Part shown: positions 10,331 through 21,670 of the stretch, piece by piece
Layout: every line of letters starts with the position of its first letter
Numbering within the stretch: the stretch's first letter is position 1
Assembly: GCA_910574455.1 (NCBI GenBank)
Contig: CAJSYZ010000005.1
Location: 62,001-126,000 of the forward strand
Length of the DNA stretch: 64,000 nucleotides
Reading direction: 5' to 3'
Source: Trichaptum fuscoviolaceum
Taxonomy: Eukaryota; Basidiomycota; Agaricomycetes; Hymenochaetales; Trichaptaceae
Notes under the pieces: model-generated
The model's input: the letters and a program-made list of their open reading frames with translations, nothing else
The model's database searches: none
Told to the model about the DNA's origin: nothing
Translations under genes and position numbers: made by a program

Positions 10331-13300
10331 CCAATAACCTTCTCTGCATGTCTTCGAACGTTTGACGCCGGAAGTCTCTCATAACGTGAACTTGCCAACA
10401 GCTTCTTGGCTTATGCGCCTTGGGCACTGGCAGTGATAAGTGTCTTGCAGAATGGGTCCTCGGGCCGCATTGGCATCCCCATCGAAGTCGCTAACTTGTA
10501 CTAGTACAACTTCATTGCCGTCGCCGAAGACGATAGCCCGCCGATAAAGGATCTCCAAGCTGCTGCTAGAACGACTGACCTTGTCGATGCCAATGGTGCC
10601 ACCGCCCTCTCTTTTAACTTAACGCTCGTTCTGGCCTGCCAGGCGATCACTGCATCTCAGCCAACTCGGAGAGACGCGCCACACATCGGAGAATGAACGC
10701 GTCTGCTCCGAGTCGCTCCTACATAGAACGCATGATCACGTCGAACAGAGTCTCATTGACATGTACACTCGACGCCTGAGGTACCGTACCTGCGTCAAGG
10801 CCTTCAAACACGAAAAAGTCTTCGTCCATTCAAGTTGCTCGAAGCCTCAGGCAATTCCTACGCACCGACGTGGGGGGGCCGAACACCGTACTCGGATCCC
10901 TATCTTCCACCCGCTTGCTTCCACCTATCTCCGCACCTGGGCTAGCCTCTCCGTCGCTCACCGACTATCAGCGACGAAGCGCGAGGTACGTACATACACG
11001 TACGTGCGCAAGTCAATCCTCTCTAACAATCAGTCTCTCTAGCAGAGGCTACCTCGGCCCCCAGGCGTCCCGAACTTATCTATCAACAACGGGAAGCTCG
11101 ACCCAAACCCGTACCCGTACCCAGCGTCCACACCCAGCATCCACTGCATCCGAGTCACTAGCATCCACGTCTCCAGCTTCGCGCTTCACGTTCGCGGATG
11201 ACTACGATTCCAAGACCGTCTGATCCAGTCGGCAGTGCTCTGCTGTTCGTGGCCGACTACTGGGTCTGTCAAACCGAGCGAGTTTCTCGTATCTTGATTA
11301 TCTATCTATCTAGTATCTCCGCACCCCGGTCCTGCGCCGCACTCTGTCTGACACCGACAATCAGTGAATTGCACACGCGGGACCATCAATCCTCCTCATG
11401 ATACCCCTCTTTCAGCCTGTCTCACTGGCAAGGACATCCTCGCATCCAACTGCTCCGAGCTCACTCGTTAACTGGACGCAGTACCAATGGAGTCCCTCTG
11501 CGCCGTTCACTTCATCAAAATCTCGCTCAAGACTTCCGTAAGTACGTTGTTTCACGGTTCCAGATGATTAGCAACTCAAGCTAGCAGATCGTTCGATCTG
11601 CGCATCATCGCATTACTCGGCAGAATCCTTTTAATCGATCTGCATGATCATAGGGCACAGTTTGACTCCTTGGTCCCAATGATCGAGGATGTACAAAGCG
11701 GCTGGACATTACTATTTTAGCCGATTTCCTCCTCTTTACCTCCACTGGCCAGCTCTGCACCTTCGTAACAACGCGAACCTGTCTCGCCTCCTCACACACT
11801 TTCGCAAGCGTTAACCAAGCGAGCGCCTTTCGTCCGTATCTATCCTGCACAAAGCTCCACCCTGCCGTCGGCTTCACCACTCGCTCAGTCTATCTCCTAA
11901 ACATGCGTCCAGAGCGCATAGCACCAGCGCTTCAAGTTGTTGCCCACACTCGCGCCCACCGTAGCCGCTCTAGGCCAATCATAGGGCGCTTAGCCGCCTT
12001 CTCTCGCTCTTGACCCTGATGCGCTCCTGTGCCTGCTTCTGCTCTGCTGATAGCTGATCCGTGCCTCCATACTGTTTCACGAACGGAGTAGAGGTAAGAC
12101 GATAGACTGGAATGGTCTCGCAAGATCCTGGCGCGACTGAAGTTCCGTTCCGACAACCTGTCTGTCCTCTTCGTGAAGCCGTCCCATCCTTCCATCGATC
12201 GAAAAATGTCTCAAAAAACCCAGTATGTTCCCGGACCTCGTACTCTTCTTCAGTGGCTGTCTGCAGCCATTGAAGGCGTTCGTCCTCGATCAGTCCCAAA
12301 ATCCAACCTCCTGCCAGACTTCGACTTCCACGCTATTAGACGCTCTACTGGCCCCGGGCAGAAAATATGGTCCGGGGTAGCGCTAGCGCAACGAATTTCG
12401 GGGTCATTAGCAACGACTAAGTAATCTAGCCTGAGTCTCGTCGCATAATCAATTCAACCTTTCCTTCAACTCTCTTTCTCTTCTATTCATTATGGCTATT
12501 GGTTCCGAGGCAGACGCCAATCATGCATCACCGTGACTGCGAGCTAGAAGCCAGAAGCCTCCGTGGGTTCGAGACAAGGGCTGGCGTGCGGGGCTAGAAA
12601 CTATTTGGCATTTACAATGTACAGTGTACTTAGCGTGGAGGCTATAGCTTCCAGGCTAATTAATACACTTATTTTGGCTTTCACCCCCGGCGCCGAGGGC
12701 TTCTCACCTCTCACCACTGCTCGATGTTCTATTGGTGCGATCACATACATGTTGTTCCGGATCAATTGAATGTGTTGAGTGGATCTATTGCTGATTGACC
12801 AGTCGTCGATAACCTCGGGATGTATGACATCCTGAACGTCCGAGGATGTTGTAAGGACGCCAGCGGCGTTAGACTTAACTTCCGCTGCCAGTGGATGCAA
12901 TGCCAGGGTTCATTCTATCCCATATGTAAATTCTCTTATCTCTAATTCACTATGCGTCAACAGTTTTGCGTATATACGATGTATGTATGTGCATGCGTAT
13001 CTCCGGCTTGCCACCCTGTACTCCGAAAAGGATGCACCTCACACGACACACTGCATATGAATTACACTGTATAACATGCCCAATTGACCAACTCTCTCAG
13101 AAGCCCGGTGAAAAGAATGTTTTGGTGATCAAGTCCAATAGGATTGTTCTGTGCAGGAAAGGATTCAAGACCCGATTGAGAGCCCGTTCCGTCAGGGCTT
13201 GCAAGAGTGCAGCTCTGCTCATCACAGCCTTCACACTGACCTGTCCTACAGGATTGCGTGACCTATTAGTCTAAGCTTTTATGGTATTAATACAGTAACT

Positions 13301-13661
13301 CATTCTGACCACAACAAATCCAGAAGTCGCTGGAACCTTTAACAGCTCTGATTCAGAAATACGAATGATGTGTATGCCATTGGAATATCGGCTCCGTGCA
13401 CCAGAAGCGGGGTTGCTGGCCTCCCGGACCTAACGTGCCGTCCTCTGACAATCATTGTAGTACCTTCACGTTCTGGACATTCTCAGTCCTGCTTTTTTTC
13501 TACACTATCCATGCAAGAATTCAGAGTGCAAGATAATTTCAAGTTTGACATATTACCTCCAGCCCTGCGAAAGCAATAGTAGACTATGACATATGCTATA
13601 TTCAGAGACTACAAACATATGTATCAAGAAGCAAACATACTGTGCATACCAATTTCGGTTC
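10331..13661. other. Long region with little coding signal
   Basis: Only one weak coding-like fragment (11979-12299, minus) is visible. Around 10880-11400 there are internal near-repeats (TATCTCCGCACC, GACAATCAGT) and a short TCTATCTATCTA run. Small ORFs here have biased, low-complexity translations and no recognisable motifs. No tRNA or rRNA was seen. Confidence 0.45.
11979..12299 (-). pseudogene. Coding-like fragment of unknown protein
   Basis: The minus-strand translation contains a natural-looking stretch (LIEDERLQWLQTATEEEYE, then GFFETFFDRWKD) rich in acidic and aromatic residues, quite unlike the noise frames around it. It has no clear start, no recognised domain and no extension in either direction, so it is probably an exon remnant. 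I do not recognise the family. Confidence 0.25.
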
Positions 13662-15551
13662 TCAGTAGATATGAAGATTACACGCGATCCCTACGTCTTC
13701 GCATGCACTGCTAATCTCCTCATCAAATTTCTCCAATCTTTCATGAAATTCCTTTAATTCTCCCCTCCTACGCCAAAAATTACCTTGCAGCTCCCTAGAT
13801 GGCGACCTCGAAAGACTGAATGTGAATGATTTCATCCCTTGAAAACGCTCGGAGGACGGAACCTTCAGCAGACACTCTATCCAATTTGTAGTATTTTTGT
13901 CAACCCCCCACTCATATGAAGTCAAGAGCTGTACGTGTATGCTTTGAATAGTACTGGGTATGAAGTGTAACACGGTAGGGGATACTGACTGGTCCGTACT
14001 GAGAGCTACGTCTTTGACGGTAGGACAATTCGGTCCAATCCATTCTAACCAAGCGGATGGTGCCACACTGTCGATGCGTAGTGAGCTGAGTTGATTGAAC
14101 ATAATGGAGGCCTGTGAAGATGCTGATGCTTGGGTTATGTATTCCTCGATTGGGGAGGAATCGGAAGAATTGACAATGCTCAGAGATTCGAGGCTAGGGC
14201 AGTAAGGGCCAATTAATTCGAACCATTGGTCTGCTGATTCCGTGCTATCAATGTGCAGTACGCGGAGGTGTCCGAAAAGGGTGGCGCACTGTGTAGGATT
14301 CAAAACGCTCGCTGTATCTATTTCCAACGAATAATCTCTTTCTCCATCATCGAGAATGCACAGTGATTTAAGGCGAAGGTTTGATTGGGCGGAAAGGATA
14401 CGGAAGATTTCGAGGACATATCCCATGTCTTCATAGAACCGCTTGGCTGTCAGACTAGTCAAGCGCGCGAAGCCTGGCCCTCGCATCGCCTTCGTAAGGA
14501 CCACTCTATTAAACCACGCTCCTTGTAACTTCAGAGTCCTGAGATGCTCCGAGTTTTGCAAATTCTGTATCAGAGGACTAAGATCGTATGGCTCGTCGCC
14601 CCTCGCCACATACATGATGATCTCTTCCAAGTGCATGTTCCGCCGGACCACTTCCTTGAACATGTGATCACACCATTCGATAACGGAACTGGTGTAGCTT
14701 TTAAGGAAGAAACATTTGAGGTGTGTGAAACTGACAACAATGCGATGTAGGTTTTCGAGCCACTGGCGGTCACGTTCCGTAATACGACCATCGACATACG
14801 CACATTCATCCTGTCTGTCGGAATCATCCCATTCATAATCATACCTTTCAGCGCAGGAATAACATAAAACCGCGCTATTCTCTTTGTCCTTGTCGCAGTC
14901 CACGCAAAGACTCTTTTCTATCCTTTCAATGGGACAGAAGAGTTGTATGGCGATAACAGATGTCCAAGGACCAAAGATAGATTTTCGGACGGGGTCAAGG
15001 AGTACCTCCATCTCGTCCGACGGTCTGCCGATGTGAAGAATTCGGCCAAGCGCCTTCTGCGCAGGAATTGTCCAAGACCGATGGACAAGGCTCATTGCCT
15101 TTAGGATGTTGTCCTCTTTGATGCGCATTGAGTTATAATACATTGCCTCGTTATCCAGAGTTTCTTCGAATCGAGCCTTGACCGTGTCCAAGCGATCGGC
15201 GTGGATAATATCCAGAACTTCGTCCAGTATAAACTGCGAGAACCCAGCCTGCTCCAAATAGCCATCGCTATTCAGGGACCTCCTGTGAACGACGGCCATC
15301 CTATCCTTCAATCGCCTCTCCTCCACAACGTCAATCACGTCCACCGAGTTGCTTAGAGTGATATGCTTGGTATCGAAGTCTGGGTGGGTGACTACAGATA
15401 GTACCAGGTCCATGATGTGACAAGGCACGTCGTGAAACAACTGGAGACTGGCAAGCATGGCATTCGTCTGCGAGGAAAAGTCGACGTATGTTTTCGCTTC
15501 CTTATCGAAAGCCCGAGAGTCGATGAAGGGTTTCTGGTGATCAGAAGACAT
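13662..15551 (-). CDS. F-box-like / leucine-rich protein, intact, with Cys-rich insert
   Basis: A single uninterrupted 629-codon frame on the minus strand. The start is placed at MSSDHQKPF (15551), which aligns with the starts of the four paralogues; the frame is open 44 codons further upstream but without similarity. The F-box-like region is FSQFILDEVLDIIHADR followed by LKAMSLVHRSWTIPAQKALG. After FGPWTSVIAIQLFC there is an insert containing CVDC and CYSC pairs plus further Cys, absent in the paralogues, which might bind a metal. The rest is LRR-like (repeated LxxLxxL strings). F-box proteins usually recruit substrates to SCF ubiquitin ligases. No intron is needed. It is the longest family member in the window and one of only two intact ones. 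Confidence 0.8.
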   Translation of the reverse strand: MSSDHQKPFIDSRAFDKEAKTYVDFSSQTNAMLASLQLFHDVPCHIMDLVLSVVTHPDFDTKHITLSNSVDVIDVVEERRLKDRMAVVHRRSLNSDGYLEQAGFSQFILDEVLDIIHADRLDTVKARFEETLDNEAMYYNSMRIKEDNILKAMSLVHRSWTIPAQKALGRILHIGRPSDEMEVLLDPVRKSIFGPWTSVIAIQLFCPIERIEKSLCVDCDKDKENSAVLCYSCAERYDYEWDDSDRQDECAYVDGRITERDRQWLENLHRIVVSFTHLKCFFLKSYTSSVIEWCDHMFKEVVRRNMHLEEIIMYVARGDEPYDLSPLIQNLQNSEHLRTLKLQGAWFNRVVLTKAMRGPGFARLTSLTAKRFYEDMGYVLEIFRILSAQSNLRLKSLCILDDGERDYSLEIDTASVLNPTQCATLFGHLRVLHIDSTESADQWFELIGPYCPSLESLSIVNSSDSSPIEEYITQASASSQASIMFNQLSSLRIDSVAPSAWLEWIGPNCPTVKDVALSTDQSVSPTVLHFIPSTIQSIHVQLLTSYEWGVDKNTTNWIECLLKVPSSERFQGMKSFTFSLSRSPSRELQGNFWRRRGELKEFHERLEKFDEEISSACEDVGIACNLHIY

Positions 15552-16319
15552 GTGAGAGAAGCAAAGAAGAGTTGCTGCAGTCCTGTAACTGTTGTTGCAC
15601 AAGAGTGCAAGACGAATGAGATGAACACAAAGGGCAGGCAATGGCGCGCTGCCTGAGTCATTCCATGAGTCAGTGCGAGTCATCCCTTTGCTGTGATATA
15701 AATATTACGTCCTAAATTAGTGCCGATGGAACAGAAATACGTGATTGAATGTGCTAGATATATCAAACTCTATGTAGATGGCACCTCGGAAAGAAGATCA
15801 AGTGATGCTCTTGTACACCACCAAAATATCACTGGTCTCAAAAGATTGACCAGTGGAAAATACCTTCTTCGGCTGACCTGAAACCTTCTTGACCTTCGCA
15901 GATGGCCTGAGACAACAATGTAACAAAGCAGAATATCTGCAGCTGCAGGATATCATGATTCGGGCAAAGGCTGTCGAAGGTCTTCCATATGTTATCCTGA
16001 ATATAGAAAAGCCAGGATGAAAAGGTTCATTGAGTCCACAACAGGTGGTTCATGAACAGAGCGTTGAGCGCAGACGCGCAACCTCGGCGTATAGCCCAGC
16101 TTCAGATTGAGCAGGACCATAGTCCTTGTTGCTATGAATGCTTGCCACGAAAATTGTCGACAAGTCGGGCTAACTCGGAGGTCGGTGCTAATTTGGACGA
16201 GGCACAGAAAGACTTTGCTGATCATTGAGTTGTGTGGTGTCGTTCCATCGTCATTACGTAGACAGCTCATTTTCAAGTGAAATAGCAGTATGTGACGACC
16301 CGAGCATGGAGTGTACAGT
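15552..16319. other. Intergenic, nothing recognised
   Basis: Upstream region of the intact F-box gene and the left flank of repeat A copy 2. A minus-strand open frame (15992-16669) covers part of it and of the repeat, but its translation has no domain and is not conserved with the other repeat copy outside a short block. Confidence 0.45.
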
Positions 16320-16770
16320 ACTATCATTGAGTGCCTGCGTCTAAACCAAATTTCGCGGATCGTCCTCCAGCAGGTGTTTCTCCACCTGTCTCCCTGCGCT
16401 GCCTTTGCGAGAACGGTTACCACAGCCAGGGAAATGCAAGTGAAGCAAACCGGGGCGGAAGATGCGTTGAGCGTGGAGGATACAATGTCGACGAAGAGGT
16501 GGAAAACAATGGCACCGAGGTCGATGATGTGGATGAAGACGACATCGAGCCTTAGGCCTCCAGCCACTCCCGAGCCGACTAATTTTGTGTCGTACACCTT
16601 AACTCGCATATGAGCCCTCACCGCTTTCCCTTTTGCGACATGCGCATCAGCCATCCATCCCGACCTCACTCATCCACTGGCAAGTACGCCTTTCGCACAA
16701 TCTTGACTCGAACGTTCCTCGTACTCCTTCTGCACGTGCTTCTTCCTCTTCTTCCAAAGTGTCGTCGCTC
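16320..16770. repeat. Dispersed repeat A, copy 2
   Basis: Same-orientation partner of 9070-9500. The pair begins near ATTGAG(C/T)GCCT(A/G)CGTCTAA and ends after CGTTCCTCGTACTCC. Divergence and indels indicate an old duplication. It may derive from a lost gene, since both copies keep a short shared minus-strand peptide (VAKGKAV), but no intact protein remains. Confidence 0.6.
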
Positions 16771-18624
16771 GGATGGCGAAGACACTCAGGGCAGTTCAGC
16801 GACTTCGCTAGCCTGCAGAGATGGCTTCCAAATCAGCATTTGCCGTTCACTCTAGACGAATGGAAAGAATGCTTACGTTTTCTGTTTAAGGAGTTGAGCC
16901 CGATACTTGACATCGGTTGCCTTTTCTCGTGTTCAGCTTCACCAGAATCAGGTCTTATCCTCGATAGGCACTCGACATTCCTATCGTTCATCAACTATAG
17001 TGAAACTAGTGCCGCCTTCCATCAAAGTTTCCAGGGTTCGATGCTTTCCCATTGGACCTGAATTGGTGGCCTTGAGTGCCGGTCGCATCGCATATGTGCA
17101 ACTCACCAAATGAAATGGTGATGATGACGGTAGTACTCTGTGAAGCAGATGCTATGTAGCCTGGTAGACCAAAGTATGTTGTCAGTCAAGACAAGACAAC
17201 GTAGCGCAACTCAATCAGCTACCGCGCTTCTTTGCTTCGAGTTAGACTCGCTGGAATGGTCTGGATTTTCGAAGGAATTGGCATCCATTCTTGCCAGACT
17301 TCTCGAGAATGTCTAGCACATGAAACTCGATGTCGGTCAAGTGGAATTCGGGACCAATTGGATGATAGTAGTTCAAGGTATCTTGATGTAAATCCGGGTG
17401 TGTGATTTGTTGCTGGCGTCTACGCAAGTCCGACACGATTGAGAAATGGAGCGATGCCGTATGAGAGAGTACAGAAGGGTGGCAGAATTACGATCTGACG
17501 GTGAAGGATTTAGACGATAGACTCGGAAAGGCTTTGTCAAAAGGATACGCCGTTTGAAACTTGAAGAGTCTACGCCCGCCGGCGGCTCAACCCGGCCCGG
17601 GGTCTCAGGCACTGGCCTACCGAGAAGTTCGTCTTCACTGGAAATCGCGTCGCGTCTTCTTCTCAACAGCAACAAGGACTTCCAGCCTCAAGACAGTGTC
17701 GGCGCTACAAAAACTCAAGTCTCCCTCGCATGGCCTCGCTGAACACCTGCGAACGCGCATAATCTACTATCTTATTACATTTTGCTGCTGTCGGATGGGG
17801 GCCTTATTCATGCCAACCGCATTAGACGAGACAAACATCGCGCCAACGGAAAAGTAGCTTTCAACAGCGCCTGCGCCTGCTATGAAGATTGTCGTGTAAC
17901 ATGTGGTCCTATCATTTGGATTTCAAGTTGGGAACAGGTAAGTACAATATCGCATAATTAACTTGTTCGGGTCGAAGGACTTCTTCGAAGACTTTGTCTG
18001 GCGTAGTCTTCTTCGTGGGCTTGCCAAGGCTGCACCTTCCTCAGTTGTGGACTTGACTCAGTAGCCCATGTTGCTCTGGGGCAAGCCATATTTCAACTAG
18101 TTCCATGGCGGCCTCTCGTTCCCACAAGAACGTGACAGCTCAATTTCTCACTACAACGTCCTTTCTTTCTAGGTTGTTGACAACGGCAGCGTGCGGGAGC
18201 GCAGGAACTTCAAGCAACAAGGAGCCTTGGGGGCGAGGCGGATGAGCACCAAGTTTCACCTGTGCCGACGCTCTTCCTTTTTTAAGAGCCTCGCACAGAA
18301 TGGCGACTTCGTGGACACAGAGGTATGTTTTCTCTTAGTACATTTTACACTGTTCACAATACTCATATAGCCCGTACGGCCTTATGCGGCCGTATTAGGT
18401 CGTCTCGTAATGCCTTGTGCTCGCATTTTTCTGCTTTACGGGTCGTGATCGTACGGCCCGTACTCGTATAGAAAGGCAAGAAAGTCGGCCGCGGTACGGT
18501 GCGGAGCTCTAAACGGTGCCCCTCTGGACTCTGCAGATACGGTCACAAGGACAGCAAGCACCCAGGTATGTTCCCTTCCCCAGCACTCTCTCTTCATCGC
18601 ATTCATCATGTCGATAACAGACAT
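16771..18624. other. Non-coding or unrecognised
   Basis: No convincing gene. Near 17240-17440 the minus strand encodes a peptide (HPDLHQDTLNYYHPIGPEF) that looks coding but is isolated. At 18270-18321 the plus strand reads FFKSLAQNGDFVDTE and then a GTATGT donor-like site, possibly an exon remnant. Around 18370-18470 CCGTACGGCC words occur in partly inverted arrangement. Confidence 0.35.
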
Positions 18625-19740
18625 ACAAGGTTTGACTACACCCAGCAGACTACTCCATTCGTGTCGAAACCTTGCCTGCACCTAGGTACGTGCTTCACAG
18701 TGTCTAGCAAGTTGAGGTTAGCTCAGCTCTCGCAGGATCGAACATCCGGATGATGCGATCGTCAAGATAAAGGATTATATCATCTTTATGAGCAACAGGA
18801 ATCATTGTTGAGGTGACTTTGCCATCGCTATCGGGGACATGAAGAGATCCACAATAACTTGCTCTCCAGCTTTGTCTAACCAGCACTAGAGTCGTCAACG
18901 GATACGAGTTCGTTGGCGAAGTCGTCGCTCTCGGCACGTGCGTACAACCCAAACGCAACGGACAGACCGACTCTCTACTCTACGCTGAAGGTCGGCGACA
19001 AGGTTGTCTCCCCGTTCACCTCGTCCTGTGGGGAGTGTCAGTGCGTCTTTAATCTTTCATTCATTTTCCTACACCTATTCACTCGCCCCACAGCTTCTGC
19101 CGCATCGGTTTCATATCTCGCTGCGCACACCAGCTGCTCTTTGGCTCGGGGGTCCTTCCAAGTGGACAAGCGCAGTACGTGCGTGTTCCCAAAGCCGGTG
19201 GTACGCTCTTCGTCGTCCGCAAGACCTCCTCGCCTGGGGCCGGCACGCTCGCCGCGTTCTCAGACACCTTGCTCCTTCTTCTCGCGGACATTCTCCCCAC
19301 TGGCGTGTTCGCCGCGTTCCAGTGCGTGCAGCACCCGAAGATCCAGCCCGTCCTCAAGGGCGAGCGCTATCCCATCGCGGGCCTCGCAGGCTGGCCGGGT
19401 GCGCAGGGCCTCGTCGGGGTGCTGCAGGACGACGGGTGGCCGAAGATGACGGAGGAGGATAGGGTGCTGAACTTGGCTGTCGATGGGCTCGGGTCAGTCG
19501 GTGTCGTACGTGGTCCATCTTATTGTCTTTATCGAAAATTTGAGTGTTATTGCGCAGTGTGCCATCGTCGCCCTGCTTGACGTTCTGGCCACGCTCAAAG
19601 TGACATACCGCATCGTCGAGGCGCGATCTCTCTCGACGCACGCGGGTCAGGGTTCGTCGTCGCGTCTCCCGATGAGGCGAAACAAGTCATGAGCGACTGG
19701 ATGGGTGGTGTAGGCGCAAACGGCGTGCTTGAGGTACAGT
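18625..19740 (+). pseudogene. Zinc-type alcohol dehydrogenase (MDR family), decayed and 3' truncated
   Basis: Exon pieces spell a medium-chain dehydrogenase: PADYSIRVETLPAPR, splice (intron 18686-18735), IEHPDDAIVKIK, then NGYEFVGEVVALG, VGDKVVSPFTSSCGEC, an intron of about 50 bp, FISRCAHQLLFGS, QAQYVRVPKAGGTL, LLLADILPTGVFAA and DGLGSVGV. Damage is clear: a TGA where the family has Trp before HPADYS, the catalytic-zinc His of GHEF is Tyr, the frame changes between GEVVALG and LKVGDKVV, and the coenzyme-binding half stops after ANGVLEV at about 19735. The first base of an F-box pseudogene on the opposite strand follows directly, so the end was removed by rearrangement. Confidence 0.75.
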
Positions 19741-20807
19741 GGTTTTCATATTCCAAATTAAAGGCAACAAGTAGTTGAAGATTATGTGCAACAATTTCAG
19801 GGACGCTTTTGAGAGGGTGGATATTATTCGCAGCATTTCCAATTCGCTTTCGAGTGACGAAGAAGCAAATCCAATCGTTAAACTGTTTAAATGCAATGAC
19901 GCAAGTTCCTAGAGCATTCTACCAGAGGATTGAGAATGAATGGGTTTTTGTAGTGCTGTATGTGTAGGGTAAGATCCCTTAGATTGATGTTTCGTCGGAG
20001 CAGTTCCCCTATCGTGAAATACGCCCACTCAGTGAATGCTTTTGCATAGCTTTGGATCCAGACGCTTCTGATATTCATAAAGCCGACAAGAATGCGGTGC
20101 AAGTTTTCGAACCATTGTTGGTACTGTACTCCTGGAAATAATCCAAAAAGGAATAATCGTCACAATCTCTCGAGTTCAAGCAGCAGAACATCTGAAAAAG
20201 CGACAACGGTCGTCCAAGGACCGAAGATTGATTTCCGTACACTGACAGGAGAGTGGAGAGTGTAGCTATAGCGAGCCGGTTCGTTGATAAACAGGACCCG
20301 GCCAAGAGCTTTTTGAGAAGGAAATGTCCAAGATCGGTGGACAAGGCTCATTTCCATTAGGAGCCAGTCATCTTCACTGTAGTATGCTGATCTATACACC
20401 ACCTCATTATCCCCGCTATGTTTGAAGGTAGATTTGAGTCTAGCGATTCGCTCGGCATGGACAATGTCCAAAATCTCGTCCAGAACGAAATGGGGAAGGC
20501 CAGCCTGCTCCGTACGACCATCGTGACCCAGGGACCTGTTGTGCGCAACGGACATACTATCCTTCATCTGAGTCTCCTCCACAACATCGGTCACGTCTGT
20601 CGATTTACGCATGGTCAACTGCGCGAAGTCAAAATTTGGATGGGTGATCACGGAGAAGACAAGGTCCATTATGCGGCACGGAACGTCGTGGAACAACTGA
20701 AGGCTTGCAATCATGGCATCGGCCGGCGATGGGAACGCAAGATATGTTGAGTTCGCCTTGTTATAATCGCGAAATTCCATGTAAGGTTTCTGGCTAATCA
20801 AAGACAT
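19741..20807 (-). pseudogene. F-box-like protein, frameshifted and 3' truncated
   Basis: The minus-strand start MSLISQKPYM is at 20807. The first 215 codons are well preserved (DVPCRIMDLVFSVITHPNF, LPHFVLDEILDIVHAER, MSLVHRSWTFPSQKALGRVL, FGPWTTVVAF). The frame then breaks near 20160 and again near 20090 and 19890, where matching pieces continue in other frames (LVGFMNIRSVWIQSYAKAFT, then LTIGFASSSLESELEMLRII). Similarity ends near 19741 at the junction with the dehydrogenase pseudogene, so the LRR-like C-terminus is missing. Confidence 0.85.
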
Positions 20808-20857
20808 ATCTTGATAAGAGACGTTGTAATTACAGAAAAAAAGGCGCCGCACTTGAA

Positions 20858-21050
20858 CTTCGGCTGTACGAAAAGGCCGCCTACAAGTGCCGCCGCTGCC
20901 GCATGCAGCCGCCTACAGGTACCGCCGCTGCCGCATGCTGTAGGCGGCACTTTCTATACAGGACCGCATGCATGTCAATGTGCCGCCTACATTCCCATGA
21001 GTGACCGGGGGCAAGAGCCTCGATATTACATCAGGGAAACTTCCTTTTGC
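20858..21050. repeat. GCCGC(C/A)T-word repeat cluster, transposon subterminal type
   Basis: It contains repeated GCCGCATGC (20898, 20930) and GCCGCCTAC words, and ends with TTACATCAGGGAAACT. The first 70 bp match 54033-54104 almost exactly. A perfect 10-bp inverted repeat (20908-20917 with 20939-20948, loop 21 nt) can form a hairpin. At 54033-55035 the same words again precede TACATCAGGGAAACT, so this is probably the remnant end of the same element family. Confidence 0.6.
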
Positions 21051-21670
21051 TTACGGCGACTGACGCGTCCTGACGCGTCCTGATTTGGCTGGCACCTGTC
21101 TGAAGGGTCGCTACTTCGTCTGAAAATACACTGATTGCCTTATCTCACTGAAATAAGGAGTGTTTCAGGATGCAAGCCGTCTCTCAGTGCATCAGAATGC
21201 AAGTCAGGATTTCAGTGCTCAAGTGTAATACATCAGAGATTGCTAACGGCGGCTGGCGCGTCCTGGAGCTTCCTTAAATGGGTTGAAGCGTTGTCATGCC
21301 TGCCTGAAGTGTTGCCTGGCTGCCTGATGGCCTTAAAACGGTGTTTCAGGACAAAATCAGTGCGTAAGGAGGGAAGCTGTACATCAGGTGGCAAGTCAGA
21401 CTCAAGTGAGATTTACTACTACTACCACTACTGTACTCAAGTGAACTTGAACCTCTGTTTTGAGATTTCAAGCTACCTTCATCTTCATGACATCTTGAAA
21501 GCGACAGCAAACACCATTGACAACCTCAGTCTACAATGATCATTCAACGAGAAGCAATTCAATAATAGATACAATCACGATGCTCCTGGCAACTTTTGAA
21601 GACAAGAGCATGCACTCAACAATTTACTCAACAAGATAACACCGTTAGCACTATTCAAACGGGCCTCAGC
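21051..21670. other. Transposon-like non-coding DNA
   Basis: No gene. The stretch has repeated CATCAG, TTTCAGGA, GACGCGTCC and CAGTGC words similar in style to 45490-45850 and 55020-55380, consistent with the inner flank of a degenerate copy of that element end. The start and end cannot be fixed. Confidence 0.4.

Noticed and set aside
15992..16669. 225-codon minus-strand frame
   Set aside because: Only a short part is shared with repeat A copy 1, where the frame is broken; no domain or intron-exon support.
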